Shown: piece after piece, positions 9,267 to 18,519 of the stretch
Numbering within the stretch: position 1 is the first letter of the stretch
How the letters are laid out: every line of letters begins with the position of its first letter
NCBI GenBank assembly: GCA_033721915.1
Contig: JAWWAC010000004.1
Coordinates: 45,156 to 109,155 of the forward strand
From: REBR01 sp033721915
Lineage (GTDB): Bacteria > Pseudomonadota > Gammaproteobacteria > Pseudomonadales > Oleiphilaceae
Reading direction: 5' to 3'
DNA length: 64,000 bases
Notes under the pieces: model-generated
What the model was told of the DNA's origin: nothing
Databases searched by the model: none
What the model saw: only the letters and a program-made list of their open reading frames with translations
Made by a program: the position numbers and the translations under genes

Positions 9267-11059
9267 CAGTAGATATCCCTCTGGTAGCGTTTCTCACGGG
9301 CCAGCTGGCGCAGGAAGTCCTGTGCCTGTTCACGGCTGCGCCGGCCCTGCTGGGCGATGATGTCGATCAGCGCCTCGTTCACATCCGGCGCCATGGCGTC
9401 CGCATCGCCACAGACGTAGATCCAGGCCCCCTCTTCGATCCAGCGCCACAGCGCTTCGGCGCATTCACGCAGGCGGTGCTGCACATAGCGCTTCTCCGGC
9501 TGGTCCCTTGAGAAGGCCACGGAGATGCGCTCCAGCAGACCGCTGCGCCGCCAGGCCAGCCACTCGCTCTGGTAGAGAAAGTCGCTGCGAAAGTGCTGCT
9601 CGCCGAAGAACAGCCAGTTACGTCCACTGGCACCGCGCTCCTCCCGCTCCTGCATAAAGGCCCTGAAGGGGGCCACGCCGGTGCCGGGGCCGATCATGAT
9701 CAGTGGGGTGTCGTCGTTCTCCGGCAACTTGAAGTTCTTGTTGGGGTCGATGTACACCGGCACCCGGGTGTCTTCCTCCAGGCGCTGTGCCAGCCAGGTG
9801 GAGGCCACCCCTTCCCGCGCCCGGTCATGGGCCTGGTAGCGCACCGGTGCCACGGTGATATGCACCTCGTCCTCCACCGCCGCCTGGCTGGAGGCAATGG
9901 AGTAAAGCCGTGGCGCCAGTGAGCGCAGCATGCCCGTGAGTGTCTGCGGTGACAGGTCTTTGATGGGCCACTGGCGCACCAGGTCCAGCAGGTCACGGCC
10001 ACGCATCCAGTCGTTCAGTGCCTTGTGGTCCGCCACCAGCTGGTTGAGTGATTCATCCTTCAGCTGCCTGGCCCAGGCCTCCATCAATGGCCGTGTCAGC
10101 TGGGTGATTTCACGGTAATGCTGCAGTGCCTCCCTGAGGCTTGTCTCTTTTTTGCCCACGGAGACCGGTGTGTCACCGTCCATTTCCAGCGCCTCCAGCA
10201 GCGCCGCCACCAGTGCCGGGTCGTTGCTGGGGTAAACACCCAGTGCATCACCGGGCTGGTAACTCAGACCGGAATCTTCCAGTGAAAATTCCAGGTGCCG
10301 TGTGTCCTTGCCGGAGCCCTCACCGGTGAGCACCAGATGCTCCAGCACCGGCGCCATGAAGGGGTTTTTGCGGTTGTAGCGGGGCTTGTCGCTGGCGGCG
10401 GGGGCCTGGCCGGGGCTGCTGGCCGGGGCACTGGCCCCGGAACGGGCCACACAGGCCTCCAGCAGGGATTCCATCCAGGCTTCCGCGGGCTCGTCGTAAT
10501 CGATGTCGCAGTCCACCCGGTCAACCAGTGGGCTGGCACCGAGGGCACTCATGCGGGCATCCAGGTCCTTGCCGGTCTGGCAGAAGTGCTCGTAGCTGCT
10601 GTCACCCAGTGACAGCACCGCGTAATGCACCCCCTTGAGATCCGGCGCCTTGCGGCCATGGAGAAACTCGTGGAAGTCCAGCGCGTTGTCCGGCGGGTCC
10701 CCTTCCCCGTGGGTGGAGGCGAGCAGCGCCACAAAAGCTTCTTTTTTCAGCTGGCGTGGCTTGTAGTCGGCCATGTCCTGCACCGTCACCGGCAGGCCCC
10801 TGGCCTTTGCCTGCTCACCCAGCTGCTCCGCCAGGCTCTCGGCGTTGCCGGTCTGTGAACCGTACAACACCGTCAGCACAGGACCCTGCCGCGTCTGAGC
10901 CCCGGCATCGGCTGACCCGGGGCTGCGGCCAGCGGACTGAAGGCCATGGAGGTAACCGGCCAGCCAGTCCCTCTGGCGCTCATCCAGCCCCTGCAGCAGC
11001 TCTTCCAGCTGGCGGGCCTGTTCCTGTGTTAGCGGCGTCTGATCCGAACTGACAGCCAT
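9266..11059 (-). CDS. cysJ: Sulfite reductase [NADPH] flavoprotein alpha-component
   Basis: CysJ carries electrons from NADPH through FAD and FMN to CysI in assimilatory sulfate reduction. The 597-residue protein has an N-terminal flavodoxin domain (VLYGSQTGNAESLAEQL), a connecting/FAD region (RLYSIASS) and an NADPH-binding region (GPGTGVAPFRAFMQER). It ends with the expected CysJ terminus (KRYQRDIY). The ATG at 11059 is preferred over an upstream TTG at 11068 because GAGG sits about 9 bases before it. The 190 bases to the divergent gene on the right probably hold its promoter. CysB control is plausible from family knowledge, but no site was identified. Confidence 0.96.
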   Translation of the reverse strand: MAVSSDQTPLTQEQARQLEELLQGLDERQRDWLAGYLHGLQSAGRSPGSADAGAQTRQGPVLTVLYGSQTGNAESLAEQLGEQAKARGLPVTVQDMADYKPRQLKKEAFVALLASTHGEGDPPDNALDFHEFLHGRKAPDLKGVHYAVLSLGDSSYEHFCQTGKDLDARMSALGASPLVDRVDCDIDYDEPAEAWMESLLEACVARSGASAPASSPGQAPAASDKPRYNRKNPFMAPVLEHLVLTGEGSGKDTRHLEFSLEDSGLSYQPGDALGVYPSNDPALVAALLEALEMDGDTPVSVGKKETSLREALQHYREITQLTRPLMEAWARQLKDESLNQLVADHKALNDWMRGRDLLDLVRQWPIKDLSPQTLTGMLRSLAPRLYSIASSQAAVEDEVHITVAPVRYQAHDRAREGVASTWLAQRLEEDTRVPVYIDPNKNFKLPENDDTPLIMIGPGTGVAPFRAFMQEREERGASGRNWLFFGEQHFRSDFLYQSEWLAWRRSGLLERISVAFSRDQPEKRYVQHRLRECAEALWRWIEEGAWIYVCGDADAMAPDVNEALIDIIAQQGRRSREQAQDFLRQLAREKRYQRDIY

Positions 11060-11249
11060 TGGCAACAACCTCTTGTTGGCCCTCCGGGACTCTTTCAGAA
11101 ATACTGAGAGTCATGTTAACAAGTGCTGCAACCGGTCTTAACCCGAGGCTTCATATGACCGGCCACTGACCACTATACTTGGGCCCCTGCCACTGTTCCC
11201 AAGGGGCCTGTTGCTCCCCGGGATCCACCCGCTGACTGAGGAAAACACT

Positions 11250-11732
11250 GTGGACTTACTGATAGACAGTTACGCCTGGATAATTGTCTCGGGCTGGGGT
11301 TACTGGCTGGCGCTGCTGGGCGTGGGCATCTGCCTGGCCTGCTGGTTCGGCCGCCGGCTGGACGGCCTGCTGCGCTTTGCCATCGGGGTGTTTTTCGCCA
11401 TCTCCACCGTAGCCACCGCCGTGGTGACCTGGCACACGGACCAGTACGGTGACACCGCCAGGGCACTGCAGCGCGAGGCGCCGGAGCATCCGGTGCTGGA
11501 GGAAGTGGCCCGCTTCGAGCAGGCCCGGGACTGGCATGCGGCCGTGGCCTTTACCCGTGAGTGGCAGGATTTCCGCCGTGGCGAGGACCTCGCCCGGCTG
11601 CGGGAGCAGGCCGTGCGGCAGAACAGTGCCGAGCTTGAAGCCATCACAGCCGCCACGGAAAAAGGGGCTCTCAGCGAAACCCGCTACCAGCAATGGGTTC
11701 AGACCTTGCAGGAACAGCCGGTCAGGGATTAA
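11250..11732 (+). CDS. Small membrane-anchored protein of unknown function
   Basis: I do not recognise this 160-residue protein. It starts with a hydrophobic region of two likely membrane segments (about residues 8-33 and 38-60, the latter containing RFAIGVFFAISTVATAVV). An acidic, arginine-rich helical domain follows, probably soluble and partly coiled coil. The GTG at 11250 is chosen because GAGGA lies just upstream and translation from it begins directly before the first membrane segment. A -10-like TATACT sits at 11174-11179. It is divergent from cysJ and is followed by the DUF2244 gene on the same strand. Confidence 0.7.
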   Translation: MDLLIDSYAWIIVSGWGYWLALLGVGICLACWFGRRLDGLLRFAIGVFFAISTVATAVVTWHTDQYGDTARALQREAPEHPVLEEVARFEQARDWHAAVAFTREWQDFRRGEDLARLREQAVRQNSAELEAITAATEKGALSETRYQQWVQTLQEQPVRD

Positions 11733-11810
11733 TCGGCATCCGGGGCGGGCCGTTTGACGGCGCCCTTCGTATCAATCCGTGATATTGGCAGGCACTGATG
11801 GAGCCACTCC

Positions 11811-12317
11811 ATGATCGAGCCACTGCAGGACAATGACAGCACCTCACTGGTGCTGACCCCCAACCGTTCACTGAGCTGGCAGGGCAATCTGTGGATCTGC
11901 CTGGCCTTTGCCTTCTATTTCCTGACGGTGGGCGTGGGCACGGCGCTGCTGGGGGCCTGGGTGGTGTTTCCCTTTGCGGTGCTGGAGCTGGCGGTGCTGT
12001 TTGCGGGGCTTTGGGTGACCACCCGACTGTGCTACCGCCAGCAGGTGCTGACACTGACACCGGAGACACTGCGTCTTGAGAAGGGCCTGAACGTCAAACA
12101 GGAGGAGTGGGAGCTGCCACGGCGCTGGACGCGGGTTTACATCAAGTACCCGGTGCATTACTGGAAGCCACCGCGCCTGACACTGGTGCACCGGGACAGG
12201 GAGGTGGCCCTGGGGGAGTTTCTCAACCCGGAGGACACCGCCGAGCTGATCGACTTCCTGGAGAAAAAGGGTTTTACCATTGATGAGATCCGGGAGACGG
12301 AAATCATCCGCTTCTGA
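11811..12317 (+). CDS. DUF2244 family membrane protein
   Basis: This 168-residue inner-membrane protein matches the DUF2244 pattern. A short N-terminal tail carries the LVLTPNRSLSWQG motif, then come two membrane segments (about residues 30-50 and 53-72). The C-terminal soluble part contains LRLEKGL and ends with a helix (DTAELIDFLEKKGF). Function is unknown; family members are often found near respiratory or cytochrome genes, which is not the case here. GGAG lies 7 bases before the ATG. It converges with the ygjV-like gene, 28 bases away. Confidence 0.8.
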   Translation: MIEPLQDNDSTSLVLTPNRSLSWQGNLWICLAFAFYFLTVGVGTALLGAWVVFPFAVLELAVLFAGLWVTTRLCYRQQVLTLTPETLRLEKGLNVKQEEWELPRRWTRVYIKYPVHYWKPPRLTLVHRDREVALGEFLNPEDTAELIDFLEKKGFTIDEIRETEIIRF

Positions 12318-12345
12318 GCCCTGCCCTGTCCGCCCGGACCGTGAC

Positions 12346-12879
12346 TCAGGCCGGGCTGGCATTGGCCAGTGCCAGACGCCGCAGCCCCACCAGCCCCGCC
12401 AGAGCCGTGATGCTGGTGACCGCCATGCCCGGCACCGAGCCCAGCTGAATGGCGTAAAGCAGGAAGATGCACTGCCCCAGGATCATGCCCTTGCGCCTCG
12501 GCACTCCCCGCAGTGTGTGCTCCGAAAAGGTCAGCACAATACAGCCCACCGCGGAGAAGACATCCGCCAGCCCGGTGCCGAACCAGGCCGAGCCGCTCAC
12601 CCCCAGGGTGGCAAACACCGTGGCCAGAACGGCGCGCCGCCCCAGTGGCGCATTCTGGGTCCAGTGCGCACAGAAAATGCCCACCGCCGCAATGGCGTGC
12701 ACAATGGCCCCGGACTTCGAGCCCATCAGCCCGTAATGCAGCGCCCAGAAGGCCACGCCGGTGGCGATAATGGCCAGCAGGCCCCGGTCGCTCTTGCGGG
12801 CCATGGCGGTGACGGTGATGGTCAGTGCCAGCACCCCGACCCCGTTGGCCACCAGAGGGGAAAACAGAAAATCCGGCAA
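12346..12879 (-). CDS. YgjV-type inner membrane protein
   Basis: The 177-residue protein is almost entirely hydrophobic, with about six predicted membrane segments and short charged loops (MARKSDRG, PRRKGMILGQ). Its overall pattern, including the ALHYGLMGSKSGA segment, fits the YgjV family (Imp-YgjV). Function is unknown. GGGAGT lies about 10 bases before the ATG. The 156 bases to the divergent diguanylate cyclase gene presumably contain both promoters. Confidence 0.75.
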   Translation of the reverse strand: MPDFLFSPLVANGVGVLALTITVTAMARKSDRGLLAIIATGVAFWALHYGLMGSKSGAIVHAIAAVGIFCAHWTQNAPLGRRAVLATVFATLGVSGSAWFGTGLADVFSAVGCIVLTFSEHTLRGVPRRKGMILGQCIFLLYAIQLGSVPGMAVTSITALAGLVGLRRLALANASPA

Positions 12880-13035
12880 AAAACACTCCCGGCCCGGACA
12901 AAGGCCTGTCGCTCATAAAAGACCCGGGCGGAGCAGGAACCGCCTCTCTGGCGCCTGCTCTGGCCCAGACCAGTCTACTACGCCCCGGACGATTAATCAG
13001 GCTTTACGGAGGGTCCCGAAAGACATTGTGAAATT

Positions 13036-15252
13036 TTGCAAACTACTTGCAGTAATCAACTATCCCGGTATCCTTTTCAAGGGGCTCGCGATTTGGCCTG
13101 CCCGGACTGGCAACCAAGGGCCAACATGGGCACGCCCTCCCCAGACACTCCACGGCCAGGACTGCCAGTGTGTAAAGTGCTATCAAGAAGTGGTATCAGC
13201 GCTCCTCTTCTCTTTCCCCCGGGACTGAGCCTGTTGCTTGTACTCAGCCTGACCAGTCTGCCGGTCGCTTCTACCCTGCTGCTTGGATTCCCCGTGACGC
13301 CTTACTGGCCCTGGCTGCTGCTGACGGGGTTGGCACTGGGTGGCTGGAGCCTCTGGCTGCTGCATCAGAGACAGGCTTTCCGCCGCCTTGCCGACCGGCA
13401 CAGGACTGAGCTTGAAACGACCCGAAAAGAGCTTGAGGGCGCACTGCACAGGCTGGAGCAGGTCGCCACCAATGTGCCGGGCGTGGTGTTCAGTTTCACC
13501 GGTGACCCCCACAGCCAGCAATACCGCTTCCCGTTTATCAGCGAACGGGTCCAGAGCCTGTTCGAGGTTCCCCCCGACATTCTGCTGGAGAGTGCCAACC
13601 CGCTGATCGAGCGCTTTCACCCGGAAGACCTGGCCGACTACCTGGCCGGTGTGGCCGATGCCATGCTTCATCAGAGAGAGTGGCAACACCAGGCCCGACT
13701 GCGCACCAGCACAGGGGAGTACCGCTGGTTTGAGGCCCAGTCACAACCCTTGCAGCAGGAAGACGGCCAGATCCTCTGGTACGGTTATTTCACGGATATC
13801 CAGCGACACAAGGAGACCGAGGCGGCACTGAGGGCCAGCGAGAACCGGTTCCGCTCACTGGTGGAGAATGCCAACGACATTATTTACACTCTGGACGAGG
13901 AGCTCCGCATCCAGTATGCCTCCAGCAATTTCGAGCGACTGCTGGGCATGGCCCCCGAGAAGGCCAGGGGGCGTTCCATTCAGGAGTTTTTGCACCCCAA
14001 CGACCTGCCCGATTGCCAGGCCTTCATCCTGCAGGTGTTTCGTACCGGAGAGCGGCAGAGCGGTGTCGAGTACCGGGTCCGGCACCGTAACGGCCAATGG
14101 CACTGGCACACCTCCAATGCCTCACTGGTGGACAACCCGCTGACCGGGAGGCCGGAATACCTGGGCATCTCAAGGGACATTACCCAGCAGCACCAGAGCC
14201 GCCAGGAGGCCCTCTACCAGGCGGGCTTCCAGAAGCTGGTGGCCCGGCTCTATTCGGGTTTTTCCCGGTCGGATGCCCGGGATATGCAGGCCAGTGTTGA
14301 AAGGGCCCTGACTCAGGTGGGGCTTTTCTTCAAGGTGGGTCGAACCTATATCCACCAGTTCTCCCGGGACCGCAGCGAAGTGGTTTGCCAGTACTTGTGG
14401 TGCCGGCAGGGCTTACCGCCCATCAGTAAGGAATACCAGTCCATTCAGCTGCAGACCCTTCCCTGGGCCCGGGAGAAAATGGAACAGCTGGCACTGGAGG
14501 AAGCCCCCCTCTTTGTCGAGGATGTCCGGCAGCTGCCGGAAGAGGCGTCGGCAGAGAGGGCCCTGCTGGAAGAGGAAGGAGTGCGGTCGTTCTTTTGCGT
14601 ACCACTCAAGCCCGGCGGCCAGGTCACGGGTTTTCTGGGTATGGATGCCATGGAAAAACGCCAGTGGCGCGACGACCAGGTGGAGTTGCTGCAGGTGGTG
14701 GCCAATATTTTCTCCGATGCCCTGGAGAAACAACGTCTGGCCCGTGACCTGTTCCGCCTGTCCGTCACGGACCCACTGACCGGGCTGTACAACCGGCGCC
14801 ACCTGATGGAGCGCATGCAGGCCATGGCCGCCGAGTACGACCGTTTCGGACAACCCTGCTCACTGCTCCTGCTGGATCTGGACCACTTCAAGGCCCTCAA
14901 CGACAGCCATGGCCATGCCATGGGGGATTATACCCTGCAGTGCTTTGCCGGTATTCTCCAGAGCAACATCCGCCCCTCGGACGTGGCCGCCCGTTACGGA
15001 GGCGAGGAGTTTATCGTGCTGCTGTCCAATACCGACAAGGAACAGGCCACCCAGATGGCCGCACGGTTGCTGCAGAGTACCCGCGACAGTGCCATTGCCT
15101 TTAATGGCCAGGAGCATCGCATCACGAGCAGTGTGGGCGTGGCCTGTATCACCGAGATACCGGACTGGGGCAACCCGGACCAGTTGCTGAATCTGGCGGA
15201 CCAGCGCCTGTACAAGGCCAAAAAGACAGGCCGTGACCAGGTGGGCGCCTGA
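13036..15252 (+). CDS. Membrane-bound diguanylate cyclase (PAS-PAS-GAF-GGDEF)
   Basis: The protein is predicted to make c-di-GMP from two GTP in response to a redox, light or small-molecule signal. The 738-residue frame has two membrane segments near residues 55-110. These are followed by a short coiled coil, two PAS domains with PAC-like ends (about 135-255 and 270-390; YFTDIQRHKE and GISRDITQQH), a GAF domain (about 400-560) and a GGDEF domain. The active-site motif is GGEEF at residues 655-659. A canonical inhibitory I-site RPSD stands five residues before it, so an active, product-inhibited enzyme is expected. The first ATG is used; an alternative is M31 at 13126. It converges with the ABC permease gene, 3 bases away. 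Confidence 0.92.
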   Translation: MQTTCSNQLSRYPFQGARDLACPDWQPRANMGTPSPDTPRPGLPVCKVLSRSGISAPLLFPPGLSLLLVLSLTSLPVASTLLLGFPVTPYWPWLLLTGLALGGWSLWLLHQRQAFRRLADRHRTELETTRKELEGALHRLEQVATNVPGVVFSFTGDPHSQQYRFPFISERVQSLFEVPPDILLESANPLIERFHPEDLADYLAGVADAMLHQREWQHQARLRTSTGEYRWFEAQSQPLQQEDGQILWYGYFTDIQRHKETEAALRASENRFRSLVENANDIIYTLDEELRIQYASSNFERLLGMAPEKARGRSIQEFLHPNDLPDCQAFILQVFRTGERQSGVEYRVRHRNGQWHWHTSNASLVDNPLTGRPEYLGISRDITQQHQSRQEALYQAGFQKLVARLYSGFSRSDARDMQASVERALTQVGLFFKVGRTYIHQFSRDRSEVVCQYLWCRQGLPPISKEYQSIQLQTLPWAREKMEQLALEEAPLFVEDVRQLPEEASAERALLEEEGVRSFFCVPLKPGGQVTGFLGMDAMEKRQWRDDQVELLQVVANIFSDALEKQRLARDLFRLSVTDPLTGLYNRRHLMERMQAMAAEYDRFGQPCSLLLLDLDHFKALNDSHGHAMGDYTLQCFAGILQSNIRPSDVAARYGGEEFIVLLSNTDKEQATQMAARLLQSTRDSAIAFNGQEHRITSSVGVACITEIPDWGNPDQLLNLADQRLYKAKKTGRDQVGA

Positions 15253-15255
15253 GTG

Positions 15256-16017
15256 TCAGGGCTTGAGCTTGTAGCCGGTGCGGAAGATCCATCGCAACAC
15301 CAGAAGACACAGCCCCAGAAACACCCCTGACATCACCAGGCTGATGCCCACGGACACATCCGAGGTGCCGTAGAAGCTCCAGCGGAAACCGCTGATCAGG
15401 TACACCACCGGGTTGAACAGGGTGATGGTCTGCCACAGCGGTGGCAGCATGTTGATGGAGTAGAAGGTGCCGCCGAGAAAGGTCAGTGGCATCACGATCA
15501 TCATGGGGATGATCTGCAGCTTCTCGAAACCGTCCGCCCAGATGCCGATCATGAAGCCGAACAGGCTGAAGTTGACCGCCGTCAGCACCAGGAAGCCGAA
15601 CATGAACAGCGGGTGCTGTATTTCGTAGTCCACAAAGAGCCGGGCCGTCACCAGCACCAGCAGCCCCAGTATCACCGACTTGGTGGCCGCCGCCCCCACA
15701 TAGCCGATGACCATCTCCGCCGGCGACACCGGTGCGGAGAGTACCTCGTAGAGGGTGCCGGTGAACTTGGGCATGTAGATGCCAAACGAGGCATTGGAGA
15801 TGCTCTCGTTCAGCAGCAACAGCATGATCAGCCCCGGAATGATAAAGGCCCCGTAGGGGATGCCGTCCACTTCCGTCATGCGCGAGCCGATGGCGGCACC
15901 GAACACCACAAAGTACAGGGACGTGGCCAGCACCGGCGAGGCGATGCTCTGCATCAGTGTGCGGAAGGTGCGGGCCATCTCGTAGCTGTAAATGGCCCGT
16001 ATGGCATAGAGGTTCAT
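15256..16017 (-). CDS. ABC-2 type transporter permease, YadH-like
   Basis: This is the integral membrane half of an exporter that pairs with the ATPase encoded immediately upstream. The 253-residue protein has about six membrane segments. Family signatures include SPVLATSLYFVVFG, NASFGIYMPKFTGTLYEVL and a late PLTFLGGTFYSINMLPP loop, all typical of the YadH/NodJ branch of ABC-2 permeases. The substrate is unknown; relatives are annotated as drug or polysaccharide exporters. The start overlaps the ATPase stop by 4 bases (ATGA). Confidence 0.9.
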   Translation of the reverse strand: MNLYAIRAIYSYEMARTFRTLMQSIASPVLATSLYFVVFGAAIGSRMTEVDGIPYGAFIIPGLIMLLLLNESISNASFGIYMPKFTGTLYEVLSAPVSPAEMVIGYVGAAATKSVILGLLVLVTARLFVDYEIQHPLFMFGFLVLTAVNFSLFGFMIGIWADGFEKLQIIPMMIVMPLTFLGGTFYSINMLPPLWQTITLFNPVVYLISGFRWSFYGTSDVSVGISLVMSGVFLGLCLLVLRWIFRTGYKLKP

Positions 16018-17000
16018 CGGCTGCCTCCCGCCGCGCGGGTCGGCTGCGACGAGTGGGCCGGATCTCGTCCATCGTCCCCCTGCACCAGATCCACGAAGAT
16101 CTCCTCCAGTGAACTCTGGCTGGAGTGCAGGTCACGGAACTCAATCCCCTCCCACACCAGGGCTTTCAGCAGCTCGGCAATGCCCGTTTTCTCCTGCTGG
16201 TGGTCGAAGCTGTACACCAGTGTCTGGCCGCTGTCTTTCAGGCTCAGGTCAAACCCCTTCAGCCCCTCGGGCAATTGCGCCAGTGGCCGCTGCAGTGTGA
16301 GTGTCAGCTGCTTTCTGCCCAGACGGTCCATCAGCGCCTGCTTGTCGTCCACCAGTATGATTTCCCCCTGGTTGATCACCCCGATGCGGTCCGCCATTTC
16401 CTCCGCCTCCTCGATGTAATGGGTGGTGAGGATAATGGTCACTCCCCGCTCCCGCAGACGGCGCACCATGGCCCACATGTTCTGTCGCAGTGACACATCC
16501 ACCCCGGCGGTGGGCTCGTCCAGGAACAGGATGTCCGGCTCGTGGGACAGGGCCTTGGCAATCATCAGCCGGCGCTTCATGCCCCCGGAAAGGTTGTTGC
16601 TGATCTCGTGGCGCTTGTCCCACAGTGACAGGTCCCGCAGCACCTGCTCCACCAGGGCCTTGTCCCGGGGCTTGCCGAACAGCCCCCGGCTGAGGTTGAC
16701 CGTGGCCAGCACGGTTTCAAACAGGTCCGTGGCCAGCTCCTGTGGCACCAGCCCGATGCGCCCCCGTGCGGCCCGGTATTCCCGCACATTGTCATGACCG
16801 TCCACCAGCACCACGCCGGAGCTGGCCTGAGCCAGGCCGCAGACAATGCTGATCAGCGTGGTCTTGCCCGCCCCGTTCGGCCCCAGCAGGGCAAAAATCT
16901 CCCCCCGCTGAATGGTCAGGTTGACCCCCTTGAGGGCCCGGAAGCCGGAGTCGTAGGTCTTGCTGAGATCCGTCAGCTGTATGGCGGGTGTGGATGACAT
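16014..17000 (-). CDS. ABC transporter ATP-binding protein, YadG-like
   Basis: This cytoplasmic ATPase subunit forms a two-gene exporter with the downstream permease. The 328-residue protein shows Walker A (LLGPNGAGKTT), the ABC signature (LSGGMKRRL), Walker B (ILFLDEPTAGVD) and the switch His (ILTTHYIEEAEEM). A C-terminal regulatory extension of about 70 residues is typical of the YadG/CcmA-like group. AGGA lies 6 bases before the ATG. The genes lie next to pelG on the same strand but are separated from it by 142 bases, so a functional link to Pel export is possible but not shown. Confidence 0.92.
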   Translation of the reverse strand: MSSTPAIQLTDLSKTYDSGFRALKGVNLTIQRGEIFALLGPNGAGKTTLISIVCGLAQASSGVVLVDGHDNVREYRAARGRIGLVPQELATDLFETVLATVNLSRGLFGKPRDKALVEQVLRDLSLWDKRHEISNNLSGGMKRRLMIAKALSHEPDILFLDEPTAGVDVSLRQNMWAMVRRLRERGVTIILTTHYIEEAEEMADRIGVINQGEIILVDDKQALMDRLGRKQLTLTLQRPLAQLPEGLKGFDLSLKDSGQTLVYSFDHQQEKTGIAELLKALVWEGIEFRDLHSSQSSLEEIFVDLVQGDDGRDPAHSSQPTRAAGGSR

Positions 17001-17142
17001 GGTGCGTCCTGTCTCGGCGGTAAAAAATGGCCTGTCAATGCCGTATAGGATACGAAGCCCGGAGCGACCGATGCCACTGCTGGCCGAAGGAATTCTTCTG
17101 AACCGGGGTTTTCCGGCGATCCGTTCACGGTTTCCGGTTGCG

Positions 17143-18519
17143 CTATCGCCCCTGCAACATGAAGGTTTCGTACTCGAGGCGGTCGAATTTGCGCGAGAGC
17201 ATCCACAGGCCGGCCAGGACCGAGATCAGGGCGGCGGTGGCGAAGCCGTAGCCGTAGAAGGAAGCGCCCAGCTGGATGCTCAGCAGCGTCAGCAGTATGT
17301 TGCTGGCGAAGAACAGGGCACAGAGTATGACGTTGATGCCACGGGCATCCAGGTAGAAGAGCACGTTCTGGATGGAGAGCAGCAGCAGCTGAGTGCCCAC
17401 CGCCACCAGGTGGATATGGAACAGTGGCAGGTACAGTGGGGAGATGCCGATGGCCGACAGGATCTCCTCGCTCCAGAGAAACACCACGATGATGGTCAGG
17501 CCCTGGACCTTGAACACCTCGTAGATGCCGTTGCGGGCCACCAGCACCATCTGGTCCCGGAAGTCGTTGATCCGCTGCAGCGTGTCACCCTCCCGCACGG
17601 CGTTGTAGAAACGGTCGTAGGCTTCCGCGAAGTCCGTTTCCATGCGCACCAGGAACACCGCCATGCCCGGGATAATGGACAGGTAGGCCAGGAAAATGGG
17701 CAGGTCGTAGATCACCGAGGCACGCAGTGCGCCGATAATGGCCTGTGAGGTGTCCGGGTGAAACCAGAAGATGACCTTGTCCGCCCAGACGGCGGCGTTA
17801 AACAGAAGCCCGGTGAAAATCAGTGCCGGGAAAATCTGCCGGCGCCGGGTAAAGTCGAAGCGGATAAACCCCTGCCCCGGGTATTGCCGGATGATGGTGT
17901 AGAAGAAGGTGAAAAACAGCAGGCTGTGGCCCAGCAGCAGCCCTGTCAGCAACCCTTCCAGGCCGTGTCCGGCCAGCAGCAACGAAGCCACCACGGCAGT
18001 GGTGTAGCCCAGGAAAAACACCACCACGATGCGCTGGTAGGATTTCATGCTGGAGAGAAAGAGGGTCACCGGCCAGAGATTGCACAGCACCACGAAGTTG
18101 GCCAGCATCAGCAACCGGTACAGCACGGAGGTGTCGGTAAAGAACAGGGCCAGCACGGTGAGCCCGATCAGCAGGGCCAGTACCGTGGTCAGCCAGATCA
18201 GCCCCATCAGGTTGGCCAGTATCAGATCCTGGCGTTTGTCGTAGAGCCGGTCCGCCACCCAGCGGGTGAAGACATGCTGGAACAGCCCGGAGAGGGTCAG
18301 TGAAGCGGCCATCAGGTAGGTGACGGACACCAGGAACTGCACCACCTCCCGCACGGCGGGGGTCAGGCTGAGTGTGATAATGCCGATCAGCATCACACCC
18401 AGAACGGACAGCACCCAGGGGCCGGAGCTGATAATGCCCGCCAGCCCGTAGGCGCCGAACAGGTTGGCGTAGCTGTCGCGCCGGAGTATGCGCCGCAGTT
18501 CAAATCCGATACCGGCCAT
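17143..18519 (-). CDS. pelG: PelG, inner-membrane Pel polysaccharide transporter subunit
   Basis: PelG is the polytopic membrane component of the PelD-E-F-G synthase/export complex and is thought to move Pel polymer across the inner membrane. The 458-residue protein starts with the family hallmark MAGIGFELRRILRRDSY and has about 12 membrane segments in a MATE/flippase-like arrangement. The ATG at 18519 shares one base with the pelF stop (TAATG). Upstream in-frame starts to 18627 lie inside pelF and are rejected. It is the last gene of the operon. Confidence 0.96.
   Translation of the reverse strand: MAGIGFELRRILRRDSYANLFGAYGLAGIISSGPWVLSVLGVMLIGIITLSLTPAVREVVQFLVSVTYLMAASLTLSGLFQHVFTRWVADRLYDKRQDLILANLMGLIWLTTVLALLIGLTVLALFFTDTSVLYRLLMLANFVVLCNLWPVTLFLSSMKSYQRIVVVFFLGYTTAVVASLLLAGHGLEGLLTGLLLGHSLLFFTFFYTIIRQYPGQGFIRFDFTRRRQIFPALIFTGLLFNAAVWADKVIFWFHPDTSQAIIGALRASVIYDLPIFLAYLSIIPGMAVFLVRMETDFAEAYDRFYNAVREGDTLQRINDFRDQMVLVARNGIYEVFKVQGLTIIVVFLWSEEILSAIGISPLYLPLFHIHLVAVGTQLLLLSIQNVLFYLDARGINVILCALFFASNILLTLLSIQLGASFYGYGFATAALISVLAGLWMLSRKFDRLEYETFMLQGR

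Noticed and set aside
15256..17000. YadGH-type ABC exporter as part of the Pel operon
   Set aside because: Same strand, but separated from pelG by 142 bases, and the canonical Pel set is complete without it; treated as an independent unit.
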